This document shows positions 1 through 12,880 of a DNA stretch of 64,000 nt, one piece after another. This DNA comes from Symsagittifera roscoffensis (Eukaryota > Xenacoelomorpha > Acoela > Convolutidae), in NCBI RefSeq assembly GCF_963678635.1, contig NC_087067.1, positions 10,463,716 through 10,527,715 on the forward strand. Reading direction: 5' to 3'. Numbering within the stretch: the stretch's first letter is position 1; each line of letters begins with the position of its first letter. Made by a program: the position numbers and the translations under genes. Under the pieces are notes generated by a model. The model did no database searches and was not told the DNA's origin. It saw only the letters and a program-made list of their open reading frames with translations.

Positions 1-539
1 GAACATTATAGAATTTGTTGCATTTATAAATTTGCATTTTGATTTTAGTTAGTGGCTTTAGAGACACTTACTTACTATTTATTTAGAAAGGCTTGGGTGG
101 AAGAGTATATTCAAATATTCCAGCCTGCCTGACTGATTTTAATCAACTAGGAGAACTGATCACTTTGTGGTGATATGAAAAGCTTGGGTAATCTCTCGAA
201 GAGGGAGATTGTTTCATTGTTCTTTCTAACCACAGAGTTTCTTAGTTTTAAAATTCAGGACAATAACAAGCAAGATTTCCGAAGGGAAGGAGCATAGTAG
301 GATAATTTTAGCTTGTTGGTTGGCAGGACTGTCCTGCAAACCAATATCTTTTTTAAATTTAGGAGAAGAAGTTTTTAATCAGGACATTGACATTGGAAGT
401 CGGAAAAGATGTTTTTATCTTAGGTCATATCCTCAATGTGCAGATTAATGATGAAATTTGAAGGCTATAGTGATGTAGTATGATGCCATTCATATTCTGC
501 AGTGAGTTGATGTGACGCGGATAAAAGTGATTTCGTGCA

Positions 540-1540
540 TTTTGTAAATTCTGTTCGATGACACTGTACCTATTTTACGAACATTGCGAGATTCAATGAG
601 GACATTGACCGGACTGTCCGGGGAGTATGTGACATTCGACCAGAATGCACCAAAATGCAAACACAGCAATTTCGAGTTTTTAGCAGCGAGCCTTCCGAAT
701 TGGCGATTTTGAAGGAATAGAAGCGTTATTCGAACGATTAGACAAATCGGGAGGGCTGAAGGATTTGGAAATTCCTAAATTTTAAAAATGCGAATTGATG
801 ACGTAACAATTCTAAGAAACGTCAAAAACGGCCATTTTAGAGAAAAAACCGAAACGAGACACAACAACATTAGTTGCGATAGCGATAACGACAAAAATTA
901 TGATTGAAAAACAACAACAGATTGCAGAAGTAGCAGAGACCGTTCCGAGTTGCAACTATTGTGTCGCTACAATAGTTGCAAGGCCGTTGCGAACAACGGT
1001 GAAGGGTGGAAGACAGTCTTCCGGAAGGAGAATAAGAGTCTTATTTCCCCGGATTCGGGAATCCGGAGGGGTCTCGGGACAGGAACTTTTATCATCTTAT
1101 ATAAACTTTTAGCTTCCCTATTATGTCCTGAATTGAATTTAATTAACATCTGAATTCATTTTGCTAGGATGAGAAGCTAGGAGTTGGGGGAAAAGGGTTG
1201 ATCCATCTTCGATGGAAATGATGATTTTTATCTACTGAACAAAAACAACAATACTTCAATAAATAGTAGTAGCCCTGATTTTAGGAGTGACCTCGTGGTC
1301 TGGGGATACTGAGACCCAGCCATGAGCTCACTATTTCTGCATGTAATCTAGTTAATTTAAGTGTTTTGACCGAAGCCGAAAGCAGTAACGTTTTTGTCGA
1401 CCCGATGTTAGAAAGACCACCGAAAGTACTGGCTTGGTAGAGACGGTGAAAAGCATGAAGAGCTCTGTTTATACGTTGGCCAGTCGTCTCAGAACCTAGC
1501 TTTATTTTCCGTCGATATGTATCTTCCGGCGAATGTTACA
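540..1540. repeat. Partial type A pLTR-like block
   Basis: Bases 600-1,540 resemble 2,390-3,240 and 7,860-8,710 at lower identity, including the hairpin at 1,292-1,326. Its tail (GAATGTTACA) joins directly to the head of the next type A block (GTCAGGGACACT), a head-to-tail A-A junction with no coding part between. Confidence 0.6.
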
Positions 1541-3260
1541 GTCAGGGACACTATCTCTTGTGTTTTTCTACCTCGAACGGTCGGAGCCAATTCGGTTCAC
1601 TTGCGACATGAGATTAAAACCCTCGTTACAGCTTAAAGGCCACTACCAAAATACCCCCCACTCTAGAAAATAAGAACGTCCCCATACTTAGGTCTCAAAA
1701 TACCCAAAACACGCGAACGCCGTTAAAAACAGGGTCAGAACAGTCCGTATGTTTACTTTTTATTAGACAGTGAAACTTTGATCCATTTCAGATGGATCAA
1801 CCTAAAACTCTCCTTATCTCAACATAACAATTATAAAACACACTCAAGAAAACTAAATTGGGTACTCACATACCAGCACACTCAAGAATTGAGGTAACTA
1901 AATTAATCAGTAACTCTAGCATTAAGGTGATTAAGTTTTAACTCAAGAAGTTTGTAATCAATTAATTCCAGCAAGGGAAATGAGTTTCGACTCGAGAATT
2001 GAGTTTTGGAACTGGACCATTGGGATACCCCAGCTGTCCACCTTTCCACTGAGGGTTCACTCTGGTTCACTTCTTATTTGTCCCTGCTTTGCTTGCAATC
2101 GCTCTGCTTCCTTTTCAGAATAGGACAGCTCTACTCGTGTTTGATTTATATCTGGAAATTGCGTGTAGCAATTTCCCGCTGCTTTTTTTCACTACTTTCC
2201 CGCGATTGTAATTCGGTGGTTCTGATCTTGTATTTCTGAGATTTTCAATTTTCGCGAAAAAGTTGAGCATGACAGGCTCAATTCGAATTTTTGAAAAATT
2301 ACATTTCACCCCAAAATTACGTTGTTCGTATTCCTCAAGGTCAAACATCCAAATATGACCGACTGGCACAGCAGTTTCAAATTCGTGGCCGCTGACCTGG
2401 AGGATTAACGACTTTAGCAGATTAGCGACGTTATTTGAGCGATTAGACGAATCGTGAAGGTCAGAATCTTCTGGAAATTTTAATTTTCAGGAATTCGAAT
2501 TGTGACGTCACATTTCTGAGAAATGATTGAAACGGCAATTTTGGAGAAAAACGAGAGGAAAACGCAACAAAAATAGTTGCAGTAGAAACGACTACGAAAG
2601 AAATAACGACAGATAACTGGAAACTGTCAGAAACCGCTCCGAGTTGTAACGATTGTGTCTCCACAATCATTACAGAGCAATTCCCGCGAACGGGAAAAGG
2701 TGTTGGGACAGCGTGTGCAGCCATCCGGAAGGAATAAGAGCGTTATTTCCCCGGATTCCAGAATCCGGAGGGGTCTCGGGCGGAGAACTCAAACTGTTTT
2801 ATATAATTTTTTAGCTTCCTGGTTGTCCTGAATTGAATTTAATTAACATCCAGATTCATTTTCAGATAATGAGAAGCTACGAGTTAGGGGAAAGAATTGA
2901 TCCATCTTCGATGGAGATGATGATTTTTATCTACTGAACAAAAACAATCGTAATGTAATAAGTAGTAGTAGCCCTGTTTTCAAGATTGACCTCGTGGTCT
3001 GGGGATACTGAGACCCAGCCATGAGCTATTTATTCTTGCATATATTTGAGTTAATTTGAGTGTTTTGACCAAAGCCAGAAGCAGTAACGTTTTTGTCGAC
3101 TTGATGTTAGGAAAACATCCAAAAGAACTGGCCTTGGCAGAGACGGTGAAAAGAATGAAGAGCTGTGTTTAGACGCTAGTCAGCCGTTTTAGAACCTAGC
3201 TTTCTTTTCCGTCGATATGTACTTCCGGGCGAATGTTACATCACTCACAGAAACTGAACT
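1541..3260. repeat. Type A pLTR-like block, copy 1
   Basis: Starts GTCAGGGACACTATCTC and ends GGGCGAATGTTACATC. It aligns with 7,005-8,715 over its full length. It carries conserved short hairpins: GATCCAT/ATGGATC near 1,788, TCCATC/GATGGA near 2,889, and CTCGTGGTCTGGG pairing with CCCAGCCATGAG at 2,991-3,025. No protein-coding signal. Confidence 0.7.
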
Positions 3261-4012
3261 GTAGACAGTCATAGCAGGCTTCAGTATAAATTAATCCTTG
3301 AAAGACAATTGAAAAATTTATTTTCGCAGGTACATAAGGATCATTAGCAAAAAGTTTTATACTGTAGATCATGAGATTCCTGTCTTAAAATTTCATACAA
3401 GGATCATTAGAAGTACATAGAGATCACAATAGTTTTTCACAATTTTGTCCCCCTATTGCGATCTCTATGGCACAAAACTGTCCCCTTTGTGAGCTGCTAT
3501 GAGGATAATTTTACGACTTAGAAAAAATGCGCTTTCAATTGAACTGTTAAATTGAAAAACGGCCCTTTCCAATTTGGTTCCCTAAATTTCTGTTTATTAT
3601 TAGTGCCGCAAGCCTATTTCAAACGTTTTGGCAACTATGTGCATCGTCAGGATATTTACTATAAACTAATCTAAAGGAAGATAAAACATCAGTTAACCAA
3701 TGTTATTTAGAATAATTCACATAAACTTTGGTTCTAGACCATAATGTGTAAAAACTAGCCAATCACAGTTGATTTCTAAAACTACAATTTAGATTAAAAT
3801 ACTTTTAACCTATAATACTTTCAAATTAATTAATCAATTTTTAGTGAATTTGTCTTGAAGTTTCTGAGTCATAACTTCGATTTAGACATGTACGTTTTAA
3901 ATAAAAAGTCAAAAAAAATTTGGGACTAAATTTACAATGTTAACTCCCTACTCGTAAACTCATCGCGCTTGTTCAACCCGTTTTCTCTTCCTGATATGTA
4001 TTGCCTCTAGTG

Positions 4013-4246
4013 TTAAAAGTTTTGTTTGGTTGTTGACATATCTATAATTTCCCAACTAAGATATGCGCTATTTCCATCAAGACTGCATTGCTGAAGGTGG
4101 AGGCCTACCGGTGAGTCTGCTTTCTTATGTTCCTCAATTCTAGTGGTCAAATGTCGAACAGTTTGTCCGACATCGGTGGAAGTGCATCCACTAGTGCATC
4201 CACATTGTGAAAAGGTGATAATGTCAAGAAAAGCTAGACCAACCAC
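4013..4246 (-). pseudogene. PLE copy 1: GIY-YIG endonuclease fragment
   Basis: Holds DVGQTVRHLTTRIEEHKKAD and a later LSWEIID, matching the (Y)IGQT.R.L..R..EH half of the GIY-YIG nuclease carried at the C-terminus of endonuclease-bearing PLEs. It lies downstream of the RT piece in the coding direction. The leading GIY strand is not recognisable. Confidence 0.75.
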
Positions 4247-4817
4247 CTTTAAAATATCTTTGCATCTGTTTGCGTGAACAAAAACATTTTAAATAAAAAA
4301 AATTGACAAATAGGACATCTTGATGTTAAATTTGCATCGAAACAAATTTTTTGTAGCGCTAACAAGTCGACGAAGCTAATTGCAAGCCTCATAATAATGC
4401 GTAAAACTTCTTTGCTCATAAGTGATCAAAGCAAAAAAATTTTGAAAAAATTTGTACACCTAGGTATATTTTATGAAAAAGACAGCTTTTTTAGATTTTT
4501 GTCTGACTTTGACTTTTTTCAGCTTATTTCCCGTCGATTGGAATTTTTTGAAAATTCAGTTTCTTCTAACTTTCTTTCGTTTTTTTGCAAAAGAACAATT
4601 TTGTTCAACAAATTTCACACGTGAGAAAGTTACATCTGTTTCAATTTGGTTCGAATCTTATAATTCACACCAACGGCCAAGGACATGTGGTATCCCGCTC
4701 TGGTCACGGGACCAGTTGTGACAAAATGGATGACAACTCTTTATCCCGCGGATGAAAAGCTTACGGTTGAATGGTGAGAGCTTGAAAACCACTTGAGTGG
4801 TGAAAACCACTTAAGCG

Positions 4818-5625
4818 TTAGTTAAATTTCGTAACCTCCTTGCAAAAAACTTGGCTTTGATTACTTGAATTTTGCACCATCAGCATTGTTGGCTTCACAT
4901 CCTTTGGTGATTGAGTTGACAAACTCCTCTCACTATCCACGATCTTTCCCTTAATCTCGATGATTTTGCACAGGCTATCTGCCGTCACCTTTGCGGACCA
5001 ATTTTCAGGGTACTGACTTGTCAGCCATTGCTCCCTATTAGTTTCCATAGCCTTATCAAACTGCTGCCAGTTAGATGTACTCTTATAAACTCTGTGTACA
5101 GTGCCTTGAATAACACTAAGCTTATACTGATTTGGGGCGCAGCTTCTATAGCTCAGTATAGTCCCAGTATCTGTTGGTTTTTGATACCAATTGCAGGTTA
5201 CACCCCTATCCTGCTATACAATTATGTTCAAATCCGGGAACGGCAAATTTCCCTCTGAATTAGTTTCCTCTAACGTGAACTGTAGATTTGGATGAAGAGA
5301 ATTGGCGGCATCGAGAACATAACTCACTGTTCTAACAATATCATCCACATACCTCAGGAACAATTTTACTTGTGAAGTTTCCTTCTCCTTGTTCTTAGCG
5401 CGGCAGCAGCTTTCACAGTACCAGAATATCTCGGTTATTGATGCGTACGCCTCATCGGATATTTGTCCGTAACTTAGACGATACCAGTTTCGGCAACACT
5501 CGCAATTAACCCCCTTTGATCTAGATGTTACTTTCTTGCGGCAGCATGGGCACAAACCGTTTTTGTCATTGATTGGCTGTATCTCAGTTCCCACCGGTAC
5601 TTCTTTAGAGCATTCTTGTACTCTC
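4818..5625 (-). pseudogene. PLE copy 1: PHD finger fused to C-terminal reverse transcriptase
   Basis: From 5625 down: ERVQECSKEVPVGTEIQPIN, then a PHD-type zinc finger (CPCC, NCECCRNWY and WYCESCC as the metal-binding pairs), and directly after it VKLFLRYVDDIV, the catalytic YVDD motif of a PLE reverse transcriptase, followed by LQFTLEE and GNLPFPDLNI. After a stop and frame change it continues QKPTDTGTILSYRSCAP and ENWSAKV down to FCKEVTKFN. The His of the PHD WYH motif is Arg here (WYR), unlike copies 2 and 3. The RT motifs that should precede YVDD are missing. Confidence 0.8.
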
Positions 5626-5689
5626 TCAGTGTAACAGTCGCCTACTTAAGTCACATATGAGGTTAAAGAAAAATATGCCTATAACCATT

Positions 5690-6560
5690 GGCTCAAGAGT
5701 CAGGGACAGTATCTCTTGTGTTTTTCTACCTCAAGCGGTTGGACCTAATTCGGTTCATTTGCGACATGAGACTAAAACACTTGTTACAGCTTAAAGGCCA
5801 CTACCAAAATCCCCCCCCACCCCCAATCTAGAAAATAAGAACGCCCCCATACTTAGGTCTCGAAATATCTAAAACACACGAACGCTGTTAAAAACAGGGT
5901 CGGAAACTTATGTATAGTTACTTTTTATTAGACAGTGGACCTTTGATCCATTTCAGATGGATCAACCTAAAAACTCTCCCTAACTCAAAATAGCAATATA
6001 AAACACACTCAAGAAAATTAAGTTTGGTACTCACATACCGACACGACCCCTAGAATTGAGTAACTAAACCATAAAGCAACTCTAGAATTGATTGGGTAAT
6101 TAAGTTTAACTCGACAAGTTTGTAACGAATAAGTTTTAGCTCAAGAAATAACTTTTCGCTCTGGACCATTGGGAGACTTCGGTTGTCCACCTTTCCACCG
6201 AAGGTTCCTCGAATACACTCTCCCTTCACTCGTGATTACTTTCTGTCTCCTGCCAAGAATAGGACAGCTCTACTCTTGTTCAAATTATGTGTTGGGAATT
6301 GCGAATAGAAACTTCCCGCTGCTATTTTTGACTACTTTCCCGCGATTGTATTTCGAGTCTTCTGATTTTACTTTTTCTGATATTTTCAGTTGTCGCGAAA
6401 AACTTGAGCATGACATGCTCAATTCATTTTTTAAAAAACTGCAATTCACCCCAAAATCAAGACTAAACGTTTTCTCAAGGTCAAACTTCCAAATAGGACC
6501 GACTGGCACACAGCCATAGATTTGCCAGAATTACCGCGAGGGAAACATCCATTGCTAGAC
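5690..6560. repeat. Type C pLTR-like block, copy 1
   Basis: Aligns closely with 14,390-15,260 and more loosely with type A. It starts GTCAGGGACA and ends near GACCATCAACCTGCACATAC. The following 6,565-6,840 matches 16,080-16,345, so the reverse transcriptase part present at 15,355-15,960 is missing here. Confidence 0.65.
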
Positions 6561-6999
6561 CATCAACCTGCACATACAACACTTCAATGAAAAACATGAC
6601 AATAGGATATCTTAACGTCAATTTGCACCAGAAAAAAATATACGCAACGTTAACCAGCCAAAAAATTGATTATGAGAATCATGATTGCATGCATAGTAAT
6701 TCCCTGCTCATTGTTCCACGAAGCACGTAATTTTAAATAAGTTTTTACACTTACAGGTTCTTTCTGATCTCTGAGCCTTATTGCGGCCTCTGGCGACCAT
6801 TTCTTTCTTGGACGTCTATTACGTCATTCAGCAGACAGTGTGTTGTCGATTTCAGGCCATAAATTATCCAGTTTTTCTTCAAATATGTTAGCACTGTTGC
6901 TTGACATAAACGTTTCTGGTAGTAAATTCCAGTCATTAATAGTCGCCTACTTCAGTCTATATGAGGTTAAAGAAAAAAAGGCCCTATAACTATTGGCTC

Positions 7000-8720
7000 A
7001 AGAGTCAGGGACACTATCTCTTGTGTTTTTCTACCTCGAACGGTCGGAGCCAATTCGGTTCACTTGCGACATGAGACTAAAACCCTCGTTACAGCTTAAA
7101 GGCCACTACCAACCCCCCCCCCCCCCCCCCACTCTACAAAATAAGAACGTCCCCATACTTAGGTCTCACAATGCCCAAAATACGCAAACGCCGTTAAAAA
7201 CAGGGTCGGAACAGTCCGTATGTTTACTTTTCATTAGACAGTGAAACTTTGATCCATTTCAGATGGATCAACCTAAAACTCTACTTATCTCAATATAACA
7301 ATTATAAAACACACTCAAGAAAACTAAGTTGGGTACTCACATACCAGCACACTCAAGATTTCAGGTAACTAAATGAATCAGTAGCTCTAGCATTAAGGTG
7401 ATTAAGTTTTAACTCAAGAAGTTTGTAATCAAATAATTCCAGCAAGGGAAATAAGTTTTGACTCGAGAATTGAGTTTTGGAACTGGACGATTGGGATACC
7501 CCAGTTGTCCACTTTTCCCCTGAGGGTTCACTCTGGTTCACTTCTTATTTGTCCCTGCTTTGTTTGCAATCGCTCTACTTCCTATTCAGGAAGGGGACAA
7601 CTCTACTCGTGTTTGATTTATATCTGGAAATTGCGAATAGCAATTTACCGCTGTTTTTTTTTCACTACTTTCCCGCGATTGTAATTCGGTGGTTCTGATC
7701 TTGTATTTCTGAGATTTTCAGTTTGCGCGAGAAAGTTGAGCATGACAGGCTCAATTCGAATTTTTGAAAAATTAAATTTCACCCCAAAATTACGTGGTTC
7801 GTATTCCTCAAGGTCAAACATCCAAATATGACCGACTGGCACAGCAGTTTCGAATTATTGGCCGCTGACCTGGAGGATTAACGACTTTAGCAGATTAGCG
7901 ACGTTGTTTGAGCGATTAGGCGAATCGTGAAGGTCAGAATATTCTAAATTTTAATTTTCAGGAATTCGAATTGTGACGTCACATTTCTGAGAAATGATTG
8001 AAACGACCATTTTGGAGAAAAACGAGAGGAAAACACAACAACAATAGTTGCAGTAGAAACGACTACGAAAGAAATAACGACAGATAACTGGAAATTGTCA
8101 GAAACCGTTCCGAGTTGTAACGATTGTGTCTCTACAATCTTTACAGAGCAATTCACCCGAACGGGGAAGGGTGTTGGGACAGCGTGTCCAGCCTTCCGGA
8201 AGGAATAAGAGCGTTATTTCCCCGGATTCCAGAATCCGGAGGGGTCTTGGGCGGAGAACTCAAACTGTTTTATATAATTTTTTAGCTTCCTGGTTATGTC
8301 CTGAAATGAATTTAATTAACATCCAGATTCATTTTCAGATAATGAGAAGCTAGGAGTTAAGGGAAAGAGTTGATCCATCTTCGATGGAGATGATGATTTT
8401 TATCTACTGAACAAAAACAATCGTAGTATAATAAGTAGTAGTAGCCCTGTTTTCAGGAGTGACCTCGTGGTCTGGGGATACTGAGACCCAGCCATGAGCT
8501 CACTATTCTTGCATATAATTGAGTTAATTTGAATGTTTTGACCAAAGCCAGAAGCAGTAACGTTTTTGTCGACCCGATGTTAGGAAAACCACCAAAAGAA
8601 CTGGCCTTGGCAGAGACGGTGAAAAGCATGTAGAGCTGTCTTTAGACGCTAGTCAGTCGTTTTAGAACCTAGCTTTATTTTCCGTCGATATGTACTTCCG
8701 GGCGAATGTTACATCGCTCA
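7000..8720. repeat. Type A pLTR-like block, copy 2
   Basis: A near-identical partner of 1,541-3,260, with an added run of C at about 7,113-7,130. It leads straight into PLE copy 2. Confidence 0.7.
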
Positions 8721-9489
8721 CAGAAACTGAACTGTAGACAGTCATAGCAGGCTTTAGTATAAATTAATCCTTGAAAGATAATTGAACGATTTAGTTTCGC
8801 AGATACATAAGGATCATTAGCAAAAAGTTTTATACTGTAGATCATGAGATTCATGTCTTAAAATTTCATACAAGCATCATTAGAAGTACATAGAGATCAC
8901 AATAGTTTTTCACAATTTTGTCCCCCTGTTGCGATCTCTATGGCACAAATTTGTCCCCTTCGTGAGCTGCTATGACGGTAATTGTACGACTTAGAAAAAA
9001 TGCGCTTTCAATGGAACTGTTAAATTGAAAAACGGCCCTTTCCAATTTGGTTACCCAAATTTCTGTTTATTATTAGTACCGCAAGCCTAAGTCAAACGTT
9101 TTGGCAACTATGTGCATCGTCAGGATATTTACTATAAACTAATCTAAAGGAAGATAAAACATCAGTTAACCAATGTTATTTAGAATAATTCACATAAACT
9201 TTGGTTCTAGACCATCATGTGTAAAAATTAGCCAATCACAGTTGATTTCTAAAACTACAATTTAGATTAAAATACTTTTAAGCTATAATACTTTTAAATT
9301 AATTTATCAATTTTTAGTGAATTTGTCTTGAAGTTTCTGAGTCATAACTTCGATTTAGACATGTACGTTTTAAATAAAAAATCAAAAAAAATTTGGGACT
9401 AAATTTACAATGTTAACTCCCTGCTCCTAAACTCATCGCGCTTGTTCAAGCCCGTTTTCTCTTCCTGATATGTATTGCCTCTAGTGTTA

Positions 9490-9722
9490 AAAGTTTTGTT
9501 TGGTTGTTGACATATCTATAGTTTCCCAACTAAGATATGCGCTATTTCCATCAAGACTGCATTGCTGAAGGTGGAGGCCTACCGGTGAGTCTGCTTTCTT
9601 ATGTTCCTCAATTCTAGTGGTCAAATGTCGAACAGTTTACCCGACATCGGTGGAAAAGCATCCATTAGTGCATCCACATTGTGAAAAGGTGATAATGTCA
9701 AGAAAAGCTAGACCTACCACCA
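9490..9722 (-). pseudogene. PLE copy 2: GIY-YIG endonuclease fragment
   Basis: Aligns with 4,013-4,246. The Gln of the GQT motif is changed to a TAA stop (GGG TAA ACT on the minus strand), so this copy is dead at the nuclease motif. Confidence 0.7.
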
Positions 9723-10349
9723 TTAAAACATCTTTGCATCTGTTTGCGTGAATAAAAACATTTTAAATAAAAAAATTGACAAATAGGACAACTTAATTTT
9801 ACAATTGCATCGAAACAAATTTTTGTAGCGCTAACAACCCCAACAAAGCTAATTGCAAGCCTCAAAATAGCATGCGTAAGACTTCCTTGCTCATAAGTGA
9901 ACAAAGCAAAAATATTTTGAAAAAAATTGTACACCTAAGTATATTTTATGAAAAAGACAGCCTTTATAGATTTTTGTCTGACTTTGACTTTTTTCGGCTT
10001 ATTTCCCGTCGATTGGAATTTTTGAAACTTCAGTTTCTTCTAACTTCCTGTAGTTTTTTTTGCCAAAGAACAATTTTGTTCAACAATTTTCACACGTGAC
10101 AAGTTTACATCTATTTCAACTTGACCTAATCCGGCCTTTGGTTCGAATCGTATAATTCACACCAACGGCCAAGGACATGTGGTATCCCGCTCTGGTAACG
10201 GTAGGAGGGGTCCCACTGTCATCCGCCGCCTCAACGTGGGACCAGCTGTGACAAAATGGATGACAACTCTTTATCCCGCGGATGAAAAGCTTACGGTTGA
10301 ATGGTGAGAGCTTGAAAACCACTTGAGTGGTGAAAACCATTTAAGCGGT

Positions 10350-11155
10350 AGTTAAATTTTGTAACCTGCTTGCAAAAAACTTGGCTTTGATTACTTAAAT
10401 ATTGCACCATCAGCATTGTTGGCTTCACATCTTTTGGTGATTGAGTTGACGAACTCCTCTCACTATCCACGATCTTGCCCTTAACCTCGATGATTTTGCA
10501 CAAGCTATCTGCAGCCACCTTTGCGGACCAATTTTCAGGGTACTGATTTGTCAGCCATTGCTCCCTATTAGTTTCCATAGCCTTATCAAATTGCTGCAAG
10601 TTAGATGTACTCTTATAAACTCTGTGTACAGTGCCTTGGATAACACTACGCTTATACTGAGTTGGGGCGCAGCTTCTACAGCTCAGTATAGTCAAAGTAT
10701 CTGTTGGTTTTTGATACCAATTGCAGGTTACACCCCTATCCTGCTATACAATTATGTTCAAATCCGGGAACGACAAATTTCCCTCTGAATTAGTTTCCTC
10801 TAACGTGAACTGTAGATTTGGATGAAGAGAATTGGCGGCATCGAGAACATAACTCACTGTTCTAACAATATCATCCACATACCTCAGGAACAATTTTACT
10901 TGTGGAGTTCCCTTCTCCTTGTTCTTAGCGCGGCAGCAGCTTTCACAGTACCAGACTATCTCGGTTATTGATGCGTACGCCTCATCGGATATTTGTACGT
11001 AATTTAGATGATACCAGTTTCGGCAACACTCGCAATTAACCCCCTTTGATCTATATGTTACTTTCTTGCGGCAGCATGGGCACAAACCGTTTTTGTCATT
11101 GATTGGCTGTATCTCAATTCCCACCGGTACTTCTTGTCTTAGAGCTTTCTTGTAC
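10350..11155 (-). pseudogene. PLE copy 2: PHD finger fused to C-terminal reverse transcriptase
   Basis: The same chimera as copy 1: PHD finger with NCECCRNWYHLNY (His kept), then VKLFLRYVDDIV. The second part is open over 134 codons (10,291-10,695): SCRSCAPTQYKRSVIQGTVH, then RVYKSTSN and PENWSAKV. A stop separates it from the YVDD part. Overall it is close to copy 1. Confidence 0.8.
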
Positions 11156-11229
11156 TCTCTCAGTGTTAGAGTCGCCTACTTAAGTCACATTTAAGGTTAA
11201 AGAAAAATAGGCCTAGAACCATTGGCTCA

Positions 11230-12357
11230 AGAGTCAGGGACACTATCTCTTGTGTTTTTCTACCTCAAGCGGTCGGACCCAATTCGGTTCACTTGCGACA
11301 TGAGACTAAAACACTTGTTACAGCTTAAAGGCCACTACCAAAATACCCCCCCACCAATCTAGAAAATAAGAACGCCTCCATACTTAGGTCTCGAAATACC
11401 TAAAATACACGAACGCTGTTAAAAACATGGTCGGAACAGTCCGTATGTTTACTTTTCATTAGACAGTGAAACTTTGATCCATTTCAGATGGATCAACCTA
11501 AAACTCTACTTATCTCAACATAACAATTATAAAACACACTCAAGAAAACTAAGTTGGGTACTCACATACCAGCACACTCAAGATTTGAGGTAACTAAATT
11601 AAACAGTAACTCTAGCATTAAGGTGATTAAGTTTCAACTCAAGAAGTTTGTAATCAAATAATTCCAGCAAGGGAAATGAGTTTTGACTCGAGAATTGAGT
11701 TTTGGAACTGGACCATTGGGATACCCCAGCTGTCCACCTTTCCCCTGAGGGTTCACTCTGGTTCACTTCTTATTTGTCCCTGCTTTGTTTGCAATCGCTC
11801 TGCTTCCTATTCAGGATAGGACAGCTCTACTCGTGTTTGATTTATATCTGGAAATTGCGAATAGCATTTTACCGCTGCTTTTTTTCACTACTTTCCCGCG
11901 ATTGTAATTCGGTGGTTCTGATCTTGTATTTCTCAGATTTTCAGTTTTCGCATGTTTTCGCATCAATTGAGCATGACAGGCTCAATTCGAGTTTTTGAAA
12001 AATTACATTTCAACCCAAAATTATGTTGTTCGTATTCCTCAAGATCAAACGTCCAAATATGACCGACTGGCACAGCAGTTTCAAATTCGTGGCCGCTGAC
12101 CTGGAGGATTAACGACTTTAGCAGATTAGCGACGTTGTTTGAGCGATTAGACGAATCGTGAAGGTCAGAATATTCTGGAAATTTTAATTTTCAGGAATTC
12201 GAATTGTGACGTCACATTTCTGAGAAATGATTGAAACGGCCATTTTGGAGAAAAACGAGAGGAAAACACAACAAAAATAGTTGCAGTAGAAACGACTACG
12301 AAAGAAATAACGACAGATAACTGGAAATTGTCAGAAACTGCTCCGATTTGTAACGAT
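11230..12357. repeat. Type A pLTR-like block, truncated copy 3
   Basis: Follows copy 2 of the PLE and matches 7,000-8,135. At about 12,357 it jumps to sequence equivalent to about 9,182 (ATTTCACATAAACTTTGG), removing about 1.05 kb including the CTCGTGG hairpin. Confidence 0.65.
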
Positions 12358-12669
12358 TTAGAATATTTCACATAAACTTTGGTTCTAGACCATCATGTTT
12401 AAAAATTAGCCAATCAAAGTTGATTTCTAAAACTACAATTTAGATTAAAATACTTTTAACCTATAATACTTTAAATTAATTAATCAATTTTTAGTGAATT
12501 TATCTTGAAGTTTCTGAGTCATAATTTTGATTTAGACATGTACATTTTAAATAAAAAACCAAAAAAAAAAATTAGGACTAAATTTTCAATGTTAACTCCC
12601 TGCTCCTAAACTCATCGCGCTTGTTCCAGCCCGTTTTCTCTTCCTGATATGTATTGCCTCTAGTGTTAA

Positions 12670-12880
12670 AAGTTTTGTTTGGTTGTTGACATATCTATAA
12701 TTTCCGAACTAAGATATGCGCTATTTCCATCAAGACTGCCGGTGAGTCTGCTTTCTTATGTTCCTCAATTCTAGTGGTCAAATGTCGAACAGATTGTCCG
12801 ACATCGGTGGAAGTGCATCCACTAGTGCATCCACATTGTGAAAAGGTGATAATGTCAAGAAAAGCTAGACCTACCACCAT
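12670..12880 (-). pseudogene. PLE copy 3: GIY-YIG endonuclease fragment
   Basis: Aligns with 4,013-4,246 (DVGQSVRHLTTRIEEHKKAD) but lacks about 22 bases right after the KKADSP part, which shifts the frame. Confidence 0.7.

Noticed and set aside
7113-7130. Run of C as a possible G-quadruplex or regulatory site
   Set aside because: A single homopolymer run inside a repeat block, also shorter in sister copies; slippage explains it.
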